Part shown: piece after piece, positions 1-11,676 of the stretch
How the letters are laid out: each line of letters starts with the position of its first letter
Position numbering within the stretch: position 1 is the stretch's first letter
Assembly: GCA_022695795.1 (NCBI GenBank)
Contig: MU404176.1
Coordinates: forward strand, 53,687-117,686
Source of the DNA: Biscogniauxia marginata
Taxonomy: Eukaryota > Ascomycota > Sordariomycetes > Xylariales > Xylariaceae
DNA length: 64,000 bases
Direction: 5' to 3'
Made by a program: the position numbers and the translations under genes
The notes under the pieces: model-generated
Seen by the model: only the letters and a program-made list of their open reading frames with translations
Told to the model about the DNA's origin: nothing
Databases searched by the model: none

Positions 1-432
1 CAGCTAGGTACTCGTACTACGAAGAGCCAATGTCACCAACGACATCATCGGCGTCATCATCGTCAAGAGGAGCCACCAAAAGAAAAGGAGCATGGAGAAG
101 ACTGTTTTCGCGGAGAAGGCATCAGAATTGATACTCGGGTGGTGGTGACGGCGGCGCAAAAGGCGTTATCGGAGTCACATGGAGGTTTATACCAATGGTT
201 TTGAAGGCATTTCCCTATAACGGACACAATGAATTCCCTAGATGGGGGCACCTAGTTTAGGGTACTAGAACCAGGTAGCAATACACCAGGCGATCAAGCA
301 TTATCTATTGGCCATCAACTACTCAACTATACCCATTCGTGACGATGTAGATGCTAAAAGTGAAGTACCTAACATTAGTAAGCCCTGAGTCATTGCCGCT
401 ACCCGTGACTTTCCTCGTTCACCCATAGTTCC
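1..432. other. Intergenic, no gene seen
   Basis: No reading frame here has a recognisable product; the only short minus-strand frame near the left edge has low-complexity composition. It would be the downstream flank of the secreted-protein gene that follows. Confidence 0.5.
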
Positions 433-1035
433 TCAACACGTCCCCCGACATGCCGTAATGGTCGGCGGGACCAAGACTGGGGCGCTACCATTCGCCAACA
501 CGAACGAGCAGCCCGCCGACCCGTTCACCTCGACCAGCTGCTCCCCCAACACGAAGTGTCCCGTGCCCTCGAGGATCTTGTAGTAGACGGAACCCCACCT
601 CGTGATGTTGTAATCGAGCATGAACCTGATATCGAAGTGGTCCAGGGGTCCGGCCGCTCGCGTTCCCGTATTGTTGCAGGGCACCATCTCGAACGTCCAC
701 TTCCCGGACGAGGCGGGGGAAGACACCTCCTCACAGCTGTACGACGCATTACCGGACTGCCACCGCGCGGAGCAGCTCGCCGTGCTTTCCTCGAAAGACC
801 AGTAGCCCCCGCCCTCGGCGTGCGGCGCATGCCCCGCGGTGATCCGGTTGGGGTTCGTGACGGTCAGCGTGATGTCGCTCGGGCTGGCGCTGCAAGACGC
901 CGTTTGGGGGGCTATCCGCAGGGCCGAGACTCTCAACGGTGCCAGGGGTCCGAGGAAGGGTGCGTCGTCCCGCCGGGCGAGACTTGCTTCGCAGAGCACG
1001 ACCGTGAAGAGGCTGAAGATTATTGAGAGATACAT
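433..1035 (-). CDS. Small secreted protein with cysteines, unknown function
   Basis: A single-exon frame encodes 200 residues. Residues 1 to about 20 form a typical signal peptide: a hydrophobic core (IIFSLFTVVLC) followed by small residues ending near SLA, then a dibasic RR that could be a Kex2-like processing site. The mature part carries about nine cysteines spread over the chain and several N-X-S/T sequons, so it is probably a disulfide-bonded, glycosylated extracellular protein. There are no membrane segments after the signal. I do not recognise a named family; fold, enzyme activity and target are unknown. Size, secretion and cysteine content fit fungal effector-like or cell-wall proteins, which is inference only. 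It lies beside the large toxin-like gene on the same strand but 1.6 kb from it, so shared transcription is unlikely. Confidence 0.65.
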   Translation of the reverse strand: MYLSIIFSLFTVVLCEASLARRDDAPFLGPLAPLRVSALRIAPQTASCSASPSDITLTVTNPNRITAGHAPHAEGGGYWSFEESTASCSARWQSGNASYSCEEVSSPASSGKWTFEMVPCNNTGTRAAGPLDHFDIRFMLDYNITRWGSVYYKILEGTGHFVLGEQLVEVNGSAGCSFVLANGSAPVLVPPTITACRGTC

Positions 1036-2659
1036 TTTTAATTCCGTTTCCTATCGCAGGAGAGGTTTGAGGTAGTTGTCTACAGATTTTTCATAAGACA
1101 ATGTAAAGGAGAAGTACCTGAGGTCTAAGAACAGACCGAGAGTCCGCTACCATTTCTAGGAATTCTCACGTATACGTATACATATATATATGTGCTGTAT
1201 TTACTCTGAATAATTGGTCCTGCCTGCATCCACGACACTCATGCCACACTATTTTAAGCTTGGTGCAACGTAGAAAGGGAAGGGGAATGCATTCGCTATT
1301 AACGTAAGGGACGGGGGCGTACATCCGTTGTGCTGTACCCGCAACCGCTCAATACGAGATTCCTGGTGTCCCAACACTTCGGTAGCAAACATGTGACCTA
1401 TATTAACGTTTTCAACCTGTTGACATGCCATGATACTTCGACATATTGCTATAATAATAGCCCCGGTTTCAAGGGGGTGAAGGTGCATAACAGATTCAGA
1501 GAAGACGAGAGTATAGGGTCACAATCAGGCTACCGAAAACGCCCGGTGAGCCTGAGAACATGCTAAATTTATGGGTGAGGTTTTCCGGAGAACATTTTAT
1601 CCATGATTTATAGTTATGCGTTGAAAATTAGAGTGCAAGCACTTTTGATTTTTGTATGAAACTGCGTTGTCTCGGTAGTGCCGACCACCGTAGACCATAA
1701 ACACCGACTTAGATATCAAGTCGGCCGGGCGTGATATTCATTTAGTTTTTATTCGCCTAGTTCCGTAACTTTATAGCCACGAGAAAGAATTCTCATCGAG
1801 GTTAAACGCGAGCCCAAATAAAGCAGGTAGTTCATCTTCACGAGGTACTTTGTAAGCTCCTGAATCTATGATGATAATAAAATATATGTAGTTGATAAGC
1901 AACTTACGGGTTCTAATGCTTGATACGCACAGCTTTCCCTCGTCGCCCGACTCTTCAGTAGAATCTGAAGCGGAAGAATCTATTCATAACAATAGCCGTG
2001 CCCAAAAGGGCAAGAACTAAAGCACGTACGTTGCCTTTTTTTAGACAAGATCGAGCCTGTACGCATCACCGTGGGCTATCAATAATGCCATCAATAATAA
2101 GAGGAGGTATGTTTGGTATAACGGAGTTGAAAGAGCTTAAACTAGAAATCCTGCCATTATATAGTGAAAAATACCTTACCTTATCGTAGTACGTCGAAAG
2201 ATGGTATAGCCGGCCACCTGCTGCCCATCCTCAATTGCGTTTGCTTCATGTAATTCACATTCTCCCATGGTCTCTAGTTTGCGTTAGAATTGGCTAGACA
2301 AATCACGAAAATATAGTAATCAGGAGTCTTGTTATGCTGTGTTTGTTAATATAGATATGAGGAGTGAATGAAAGGGGCGAGCAGTAATCTTGAGGGGAAA
2401 AGGAGAAAAAGCAGAAAGAGGGGGGGGGGCATGGTAAGCCGTAGTCCTAAAGCTTTCCTAAGCTATACATATCATGAACTACAACGTGCTTATGTGGGTT
2501 TTCAAAAGATAAGGTTGATGTTCCCATTCTATGGCAATTCACTCGGCGGCAGCGCGATCGTCATAAAAGACACGACATTTCTCAATCTCCCGAAGGCCCT
2601 AACTATGACCCCTCAGCTAGTATAGTGCCGGATTTCTCTGCTCTAGAAGCAGTTCGCTC
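1036..2659. other. Intergenic, 1.6 kb without a supportable gene
   Basis: Moderately AT-rich sequence containing the promoter of the secreted-protein gene and the 3' flank of the large toxin-like gene. Short frames around 1249-1566 and 1998-2625 show no family resemblance. A run of nine or so G residues lies near 2421-2430. Confidence 0.5.
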
Positions 2660-5600
2660 CTAGAGAAACTTGGCTGGTACGATCCCCTGCGCATTGACAA
2701 CATCCAGCCACAGGGTACACGATTCCTTCACCTCAACCCATGACTTGCCTATGGCATCCACGTCCTCACTCGATAGACCTACGTCGGTTGACAGGTCAAT
2801 GTCATCCACCAGCCTCTGCAGCTCGTCCGCCATATCACTCGTCGCCGTTTCCAGGGCCTCCGCGCCCTCCACCACGCTCCCGAACAACGGCCGGACGGCC
2901 TGCAGCGCCGTGCTGGTCGTCTCGAGGTCCCGCCGCGTGCTCCGCAGGATAGTCAGCAGCTTTTCGATGTCGGCCAGCCCCAGACCGTCCACAACGGTCT
3001 TGACAGCGGCAGCCGTTTCAGTGGCGCCGAGTCCGAGCCATTGGGCGGCGGTCAGCACCTCGGCGACGGGGCCGAGGACGCCCAAGCCCACGAGAATTAG
3101 CGCCGACGCAAAGCTGAGCGCTACCACATCCCCGATCAGATTGATGATCTTGTCGCGTTCCTGTTTCTCGAGGTCGTCGATGTTCTTGTCGATCTCGGCC
3201 AGCTTCTGCTTGATCTGCTCTAGGTTGGCCTCGATCTGCTTGAGCGCGAACTGGTAGTCCGCGGCGGCGGCCTTGAACTTGTTGGCCACGGTCGACGCCG
3301 CCGCCTCGTCCGCCCGCGCCGATTTAAGAGACGACCGGACGAATACTTCGAGCTTCATCTGACCTTCCTGGACGAGTTGTGCGCGGGTCTTCTGTAGCAG
3401 CGAGGTCGTGTAGATGTCCTGGATGACGGAATACTCGGCCGACATCATATCAACATAATACCGCCGCAGTTTAGTCACCACGTCCAGTAGCGTCGTCTTG
3501 CCGGTTTGTTTCTCGTCCCAGTATCCGACGATGCCCGAGAGATAGGGCAGTTCGAGCAGCGTCTGCGCCTCGGTGAAGAAATCTTGCGCCTTCTTGGCCT
3601 GAGCGGCTACGCCGGACCCGAGCTCGCCGGGGGCATCGAGGGCGCCGACGACTTTTTCATTGTCTCCCGCAGCCGCTAGTCTCCGGCTAATAGTGGTCTC
3701 GATCGAGCTCAGGGCTTGGTTAGCGACATTGACGACCGCCGTCGTACCAGGCTTGGAGCTAATGTCAACACCCCGACTAGCGAGGATGTTGAGGACCTCC
3801 GTGGTGTTCTTCTGGATGTCCGCCCATTCCGTGGTCAAGAGTGACTCGTACATCGTCGGATTCTCCAGAACCTGTCCGAATACCCCGGCTAGTATGTTGT
3901 AGACGCTGCCTAGACAACCGCTAACCGTCTGGACCATGTCGGTCCAGCTCAAGGAATAGCCATTCATGGACGCTCCGCTCTGTTCTTGAATATTGAGCCA
4001 TGCTACGGCAGCGTCGATCTGTTTAAGCTTGGCCGACAAATCATTCTCGATCTCCGACTTCATCTCTTCAGTGTACGCGACTATGGCAATCCAGCCGCCC
4101 AGATAGACGTACCATGGCACACTGATTTGTCTCTTCTCCTGATCAGCTCGGGCTTTAGTGGACTTGGCTTTGTCGTACAGTTCGTTTATTTGGCATTCCA
4201 GTCCCTGCTGGTAGTCCGTACAAGCGTGGTTGACATCGGTAAAGGCGTTGTTTGCCAGGGCAGAGTAGCTCTGGGCCGAGGAGCAATCATCCAGGGCCGT
4301 TTGCAGAAGAGTATCCTTGAGCTTAGCAATATCGGCATCATCCCCCGACTTGGAATATTGCTTGTACTTCTCGAGAAGGTCCTGAATGTCGGCACACATG
4401 GCGTTCGTCTTTTGCAACATGCCGACCACGACCGGCACGGCGGTATCAATGTAGTTATCAATTTCAGTCCTGTCACTAGATGAGCCGTAAATTATGCCCT
4501 TAATTACGTCAGAAATCGTGCTGAGACCGTCGAGCGCCAGCTTTCCTGCGTCAGATTTGGATATGTTGCCATTTATCAACTCAGCTGCACTACTAAGCCG
4601 GGGGATATCGTACCACGTGCCGGAATGTACGTTGCCGGTGATCGAGGCCGCTTGCCTACGCAACTCCATGATGAAGACATTCTCCATATGTGCGTGGTAC
4701 TTTGCGATGTTTCCGTTTGCGAGCTCGGCTTTTCCGCTCTCAACGTGAGCTTGTAGCTGTGTCTCAAGCTGGTAAGGACTCGGCAGAATCACTCGAACGG
4801 AGGAAGTAGCAGACTTGGAGGGGATTTTGACGCCTTGCTTGTTCAATATGTCTAAATATAGCTGTGCGGCGTTATAAATGTCGTTGCTTACATTCTTCGC
4901 CGCGATGATGGACGACTTGTCGGCGAGGAGACTCTCGCCAAGCTGCTCAGCAGTCGCTTCGTCCATGTCGCCAAGAGAAACGGCATCGTTGAACATTCGA
5001 CCCCAGAATACGTTGAGCGTTGAGTACATGGAGTCGAGGTCGGTGAAGTTCTGGACAACAGCCGATAGCTCCGAGATTGCCGTGCTCGTGACATCTATCT
5101 GGGCATTCGTTTTGGATATCTGATCAGCTAGCTCGACCATCTTGACCCCGAGAGCAACGGAGGCGACGAACCCGGCAACGAAGAGGGCTCCAGCGCCAAC
5201 GACCCAGAAGGCTGCGGCGCCGGTAGCAAGGGCGAGGATGCCGAGAGCTATGCCGAGGAACATGGCCGCGACAGCACCCCAGAAGGCCGCTTGGAGCTTA
5301 CTGAGAGCCTCTTCTTGGGCCTTCAAGATGTTTTTCAGGCCCACCAATTTGTCCCTAAGGACTTGCAGTTGGATCGTAAGTTGAGACTTAACGTCGTGCA
5401 ACTGATCGGTCATGATATTCACCGTGTCCTTGGTGCCTCTGATTGCGGTGTCCATGATCTTGGCCCAGACTTTGGCATGGTCGACGAAACCATTGCCGGC
5501 AGCGATTGCATCCGCTGCTTGTTGGTCGTCGGGGGCATTGGCCCATTGGTCAGCAGCTTTCAGAAGAAGGTCAAGGTAGGTATCGTGAGTCCTGGCAAAC

Positions 5601-7084
5601 GCACTGATCTTGTTGACTACGGGATAGAGGGCCATCTGGGTGTCGAGGTACCTAGATTTGAGCGTCTTCGTCAGGACTTGGAGGTCGAGCAGCACGCCCG
5701 GCGCGGCAACTCCAAGATTGACAACGCCATCCTGCTTAACCCAACGGGTCCATTGGAGTGACGGCTCCTGGCCATCGGAGGGAGGGTCCTGGACAAATCG
5801 TTTGTACAGGTAGCCATCTGCCTGGACTGCGACGGGTCCAATGTCGGTAGCTGTGAACTCTGTCGTCGGCTGGATTGGAGTTTTGTCGCCAATTGTGTAT
5901 GTGCCCTGCTTGAAGTCGACGTAGAGAGTCCAGGTGTTATTCTGATCATCGACGGCCACTACAGAGTTGTTCCAGTACGCCATGCGTGTCCAATTGGGTG
6001 CATGCGCCGGACCATCATCCCCCTTTTGATAGGAAATTGTATCCCATGAGTTGGATGGGTATATGTCGTCCCCGCTAAGCATCTTAATGGACCCGTCCTG
6101 CTGGAGAATCAGGAGGTGAAAGTCAGCTTGATTACGGTCGGCAGACAGGACCGCGAACGGAACGACACTACAGAGGTTGGCAGCTGCGAGAACCTTGTCG
6201 CCAATCTTCTCCCATCGGTCGAGGTACATCTTGGGCCAATTTCCAACTGCCTCCTGCAGAATGGGGTCTTCTTTGTCCCTATGGCGTCTTCGCCAGACAG
6301 CAGTCCCGGCGGAGATACAGAAGTCCCCTTTATAGGGGAAGAGGTGGACATTATTTTTGGAGTCAAGAGTCACACCGTCAGGGAGAGAACCGAAGTAGGT
6401 CCACTCGTCTTTCGTGCTGCTCTTAGAAAGGGTGTCTAACTTTGTCGCGAGATACATGATCTGGTTGTTTTTCAAACCGACGACAGGGACAGTGTTCAGA
6501 GTAGCAGAAAAGTTATCCAGGTATGGCTTGGTCTGTGCAAGAGACTCAGTTTCAGCAATTCAATAGGCTTCTGGGAGAATGAGATACAAACCAGAACATC
6601 GTCGAAACTCGTGACGATTGGTTCGATGGCATTTGCCATATCTTCGAGGCTCTGTGTTTGACTGCCCAGGCCCTTTTTGGAGTCCGGGGACATGGCCAGG
6701 AGGAGCGACTTAGCATTGTCAGGTAGTGAGCGTCCCAAAATCACGGCCGACACCCGGGTGTGTTCTAGGGCCTCGGTCGCCTTGATGGACTTCTTCGGTC
6801 CCGTGGCTTGGGGCTTTTTGACAGCACGAAGCTTGGCAAGGGTGCTGTCGACCAGTGTGATAGTGCTCCGAAGAGCAGATACAGCCTACAATCTTGTATG
6901 AGTAGCGATCGATTCAGTGATGTTGGATTTGGGCTTCCAGGATTTGGCTCACCTTGGCCTTGGCTGCCTTGCTTTCGGCTGCCTCTTGGTCGTTGGTGAC
7001 CTTGTTATCAGTAGCCTTGACTTCAGCATGGATGAAGTCTCTGACCCTGTCAGCAGAAGCAATGGCGTAGCTGATGGACTCCAT
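2660..7084 (-). CDS. Giant helical protein with two hydrophobic-hairpin modules, alpha-pore-forming-toxin-like
   Basis: Three exons (7084-6953, 6885-6592, 6532-2660), both introns phase 0, give 1432 residues. Residues 1-155 are helical and Lys/Ala-rich. About 160-390 is rich in Trp, Asp and Gly with repeated strand-like blocks, possibly a beta-propeller or tectonin-like domain. About 430-720 is long helices around a strongly hydrophobic Ala/Gly/Leu hairpin near 555-606. A middle helical region has a hydrophobic patch near 925-945. About 1060-1420 is a second coiled-coil unit around a second hydrophobic hairpin near 1273-1310. Coiled coil - membrane hairpin - coiled coil is the plan of alpha-pore-forming toxins (ClyA, HBL/Nhe, XaxAB/YaxAB families). 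Assignment rests on architecture, not on a residue-level match. No signal peptide is visible, so release would be non-classical, or the target is intracellular. Alternatives are a large coiled-coil membrane-remodelling or heterokaryon-type protein. The frame is intact. Confidence 0.72.
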
Positions 7085-8694
7085 GTTGAAGATTGGTATT
7101 GAGGTTGTTTCTGTCCTTCAGTACTAAGGTTTTTGGGCCAGAGATATCTCTCCTAGAAATGAGACGAGATCGCGAGCCTTTTATATTCAGTGAGGATTCG
7201 TTGTTCTATTTTCTCCAACCCCGTGTTCTCTAACTTACACAGTCCGTCATGACAGTGTAAGTTTTCCTCTATCCAAGAACCCCGCATCCTAACGGCGTGG
7301 TGTCTATGTTACTCAAGATCACAAAGCCACCTTGTATCGGGATTGCGTCCCGGGCCTCAGGGCGACAAGGTGATTATCGTAAGTGGTTGCACGATGAGAA
7401 TACTGGTAGATGATTTGGCTCTTTGGACCGTACAGCGGCGGCTTACTACTTATTGATGTTGCTCAAGCTGCAGAACCCTGTGTAAAAGCTCTGGGTTTCG
7501 TGATAGGTGATGTGATCGAGTCGCTGAGATCACCTGTGAGGTTATTGTTGAGGCTACCGTTGTGATCGCCCTCGGTCCTCACCGGTGAGAGACTTTGTTA
7601 GTGCAGTTCTAACCTAATAGCCTTGATTTATCGAAGTAAAATCAATAATTTGCAGGACCATACTAATCGCATCGCATACCGAACACGTGTGGCGCGTGTG
7701 ATTTACAATATCCTAATACACTCCTACCCTTAATAGTGAGTTCAGTTCACATGCTTAATCGAATCAGACCTAAACAATCAACGGCCTAGCGGTCGATTGG
7801 AAACTATTGTGGTAAAGCCTTCACTAGATATCCTCTCTATGGGGTTCGGCGAATCACTCGATGCGATCGATTGCAAATTCTGATAGCGACCTTCAGGTCA
7901 CGAATGCTAGGGAGTGTATAGATCAAGGTCAGAAAGAAGTAGCTGCATGGCTGACTCAAACAGGCAGGTAATATAGGTTCATGAGATTGTTTCATGGTAA
8001 GACTTGCTAGCAAATTCGTATTCCAATCCGCCTTTAATTTGAGAGGAAAGGGGATACAGCAGATCGTAGGAACTTTCCGCTCTAGTAGAATATTTCCTGT
8101 TTATGCCCCTCGATGTACTAGGTATTGATCTTCAGTCGTGTTCTGCTTCCGACATGTAACAGGTAATATACTTTTATTGGTTCCATCTGCATGGTTGGTA
8201 CAGATGAAGCCTTTCCTCAATCTACACTGTGAGCATTGTGTGCACAGTGGGATAGATGCGAGGCAGAGTAACTTGATCAAATTACGAAGCCCAACACCGA
8301 GGCGCGGGGTTATGTTGTCTATTGCGCTCAAAGGCAGTACCAAGGGATAGCCATATCGGGAAAGCCGAATGTTATATCACAAGTATGGTGACCGAATCTG
8401 CCATTGAGGTCATTCGTTGCATTCCGTAGCTAGAAGTTTCCATCGGAGCCATGTGTTCAGGAGTTCGAACGCCTAAGCGCTGTGAAAGTCAACGAGTCCA
8501 ATGAGTTCCCCCATCTATATTTGCTCCTAACTCCTTCCATATATAGCAACTCTTCATATAAACTTCTGTGGGCAAAGATTGACTGTCTTCCTTACCAAGT
8601 GGTCGATCTCAGTAGAATCACAAAACTGATGCATCACACTTGATGGCTAAGGTCGACTGGTCTTCCAAGACTACACCTTCTTTGCCGTTAAGTT
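7085..8694. other. Intergenic, promoter side of the toxin-like gene
   Basis: No coding frame is supportable. The first ~100 bp upstream of the start codon at 7084 presumably hold the promoter and 5' leader. The rest is ordinary-composition DNA leading into the AT-rich island. Confidence 0.5.
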
Positions 8695-9180
8695 GTTCGA
8701 TTTATATCTCTTTTAATAATTCATTATTAATTACGAGTTTTAACTATTTTTAAAATTATATTTAATTATTAATAACTTTATAATTTTTAAACGTTAATAA
8801 GAATATTTATATAAATCATCTCGTGTTAAATTTAATAATTAATTATTTTTAATGATACGAATATATATAAAGTAAAGAAAAAGATGATAAATTAATAGTG
8901 GAAAGCCTGGCTTTAAAGCCTTGCTAAGGCTCCTTTTTATAAATTTAATCTTTATATAATATTATACCCCTTACCATCTCATATCATTTAATATAATATT
9001 AAAATAAATAAATAAAGTGTATTAAACTATTAATTAAAAACCTTCATATATATAAACTTGAAGTTATATAGTTACTTTAATTTTATATATAAACATTAAT
9101 TAGTTATTTAATATTATGTCTTCCTCTTTATAGCTTTAAAATTATTATTCATTTTGATTGTTTAGCTATTAACTAGGGTT
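8695..9180. repeat. AT-rich island, probable RIP-decayed repeat relic
   Basis: About 485 bp are almost entirely A and T with many TTAATAAT and TATAAA-type runs, sharply bounded by ordinary-composition DNA. Only a short GC-containing patch (around 8900-8935, with the near-palindrome GGCTTTAAAGCC) interrupts it. No frame is open. Such islands in filamentous ascomycetes usually derive from transposons mutated C-to-T by repeat-induced point mutation; the original element cannot be recognised. Confidence 0.6.
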
Positions 9181-9748
9181 TGATTTATTTCACAATGATT
9201 AAGGTATATTACTATATAGAAATGAGACGAGTTCAATTTCTCGTGCCCTTAGGAAAGCGTCACATGTGCTATTTGCACTAGAACCCGACGTTCACAAGTT
9301 CACATAAGAAAATCAAAATTTCCATAGTACTTAATTCTAAATATTATCTTCACTGCTGAACAATAAAGACTTTGCTGGGTCTGCGTAGGATAGGGGATCA
9401 TCCCATGTCCCTAGACTGGAACGAGTTACTTAACGGCACTTGACAAGGCATTCGAGAAAGAGCTCAAGGGATATCTTATTATTCCCAAGGACTGACTATA
9501 TTTTAGTACTAAGAGTTAACACTCATGATATCTTAACTTAAAACTCGTTCTATAGTTTAATTTGTTGTATTCTAGATTTGTTTGTATACCACACCCCCTT
9601 TCTTTTTTTCTTGAAGATGGCGTCTCGAGATCTTTGATCTACTTGTCATGGTCTTTTAATTCTGGATGACCCTCCCTTCTACATGGCCGAATTATCAAGT
9701 GGCCATACTTCAAGCAATCCATGACTATCTGGCAAGATATTACTGACA

Positions 9749-9793
<45 letters not shown>

Positions 9794-9962
9794 AGAGAAA
9801 GAGTAATCAGGTATTTGAAAATTGTCCGACGGACGTTTTTTCGAGTATACAAGAAAACGCTCATTTACGTATAACTTTGCAGAGGCGACGTTGAATATTG
9901 TTCTGGGGATCTAGTAGTACATATTAAGCGTGAAACAGACCTGGCTATTTAATATATCCAAA
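9181..9962. other. Intergenic between AT island and MFS gene
   Basis: No gene seen. Contains the CA microsatellite listed separately and the downstream flank of the MFS transporter gene. Confidence 0.5.
9750..9791. repeat. (CA)n microsatellite
   Basis: About 20 uninterrupted CA dinucleotides in noncoding DNA. The short minus-strand frame across it is a repeat artefact (Val-Cys run). Confidence 0.95.
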
Positions 9963-11676
9963 TCACGCTCGCTCATCTCGTCTACCAAGCGTATCTACAT
10001 CTTCGACCGCGTGATCCCGCCGTCCCTCGTCTCCGTGAATCCTCTTCTGCTCGGCCCTCGCCCTCTCCTTCTCCTTGTTCTTGAAGAAAAACAGCAATCC
10101 GATGTCGTAGAGGGCCTTCAGAGACCCCGAGCCCACGAACGAGACCCAGAAGAGGTCGTGGTCGACCAGGAACCCGGTGAGGATGGGCCCGAGGCTCTGG
10201 GCTGTGGTCTTGATGACGTTGACCGTGCCCATGACCGCCGTCCTCTCGCCCGGGAGGATAACGGTGGCTAGAAATGCCGAACGCGGGCCAGTGTCCATGG
10301 ATTGCGTGGAGGAATTGAGGATGCAGAAGAACAGGGCTAGGCGGACATCGTTAGGGATGGGAATGAGGGCCCGGAAAATCTGGGACGGTAGGTGTGTGAA
10401 TACCATTGTCTAGTTTAAATGTTAGCTGAGCGGCATCCCCTCAAAAAGACCAAGGTGGCAATCGCTAGGAAGGGAGGGGGAGAGGGGGCTCTACGTACAT
10501 TGACGTTGCCAAATCGCTTGGCAAGTGAAGATGCAACAATCATGGAGCACCCCGCTAGTATCTGGGTGGTGAAGAAGATGGAGCCCAGTTTTCCTTCTTC
10601 AACATCGTACTTATACCGGAAGAAATACGTTATCCAAGACCTTGACACGCCAAGTTAGCAAGCTGATATTCGAGATGATGAGCTTAGGGTTCCTACAGTG
10701 GTGCAAGCCCCGTTCCGAACGAATCCAGAGCGAAAAGCAGGCATAGGTTGATGACGACGGGTACGCTTTCTTGGCTAATATCAGGAAGCAACCCTCGAAT
10801 GCCCCCCTTTTTGATTCTCGGGGCAACCTCTTCCCGGGCATTCAGAAGTGGTGCCGTCTCCTGGTCTCGTTCTTGGGGTTTCTGCTGTTGCTTCTTCTCG
10901 GACTCGACCGAATGGCTTAACAATAGGCTCAGGACGAGCTTCAGCAAGCCAATAGCCGCATACCCGAGGTATATGAGGCGGTAGGAGTAGATAAGGTCCC
11001 ATTTGAGTGAGTCGGTGAAGTATTGAAGAACCCATCCGCATGTCATGAAACCGCAGGCAGCGCCAACGAGGCCGGCCAGGCTGTACCAGGCGTAGACATC
11101 GCTTCTATGCAGAGGCTCGGTCAATTGAGCGACTATGCTCTCCTCGATGGCCCGAAAGGGGCCAATCTCATTACCACTAGATGGGCGTTATGTTAGCACC
11201 CTGCTGGCCCAGAATTAGATCGTGCCGGGAATCATGATCCTCACGTACCTGGGACTAATGACCCCGATAATCGCAGCCAGGAGCAGCACCCAGTACGTTC
11301 CCGACGAAGCGAATATGATGCCACTAGCGCTCATCAGCACAGCGCCAAGGGCTAGAATGGCCTTCCGACCCAGGGCGTCGGCAAACAGCGTCAGGAAGAA
11401 ACTGATACAGATGTCGCCGACCAGAGTCAGGGTCATGAACAGACCGATCTCGGTTTTGCCGATGTTCAGGGCATCCAGGTAGGCGACGAGAATGAGGGTC
11501 GATATCCCGTAGGCGAACATGCGCACGAAGCGCTGCAGGCAGAGGAGCTTGACATCGCGCGACGAGGTGTAGAGCGACACGAGCCCCAATTCTTCCAGTA
11601 CCCGCCTAAGCGGACTGCGACGACTCCTCGCCGCCAAGGCAGGTGTTCCAGGCGGTGAAGGAAACTCTTCGGACAT
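9963..11676 (-). CDS. Major facilitator superfamily transporter
   Basis: Four exons (11676-11249, 11176-10697, 10640-10499, 10409-9963) give 498 residues; introns are 72, 56 and 89 bp, the last with a GCTAAC branch site. The order is a Ser/Pro/Arg-rich cytosolic N terminus (about 1-45), six membrane segments, a long charged central loop (about 228-270, Glu/Lys/Gln-rich), six further segments and a charged C terminus. The loop after TM2 carries the MFS signature (FADALGRKAIL). The block SGNEIGPFRAIEE spans the first splice junction and sits in the TM4-TM5 region. It is a 12-TM secondary transporter of the plasma or organelle membrane. Substrate cannot be deduced, and no biosynthetic neighbours suggest an efflux role. 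Start chosen at the first Met, upstream of TM1 and after a stop-rich leader. Confidence 0.88.

Noticed and set aside
9679..9864. Minus-strand frame with Val-Cys repeats
   Set aside because: Pure translation of the CA microsatellite.
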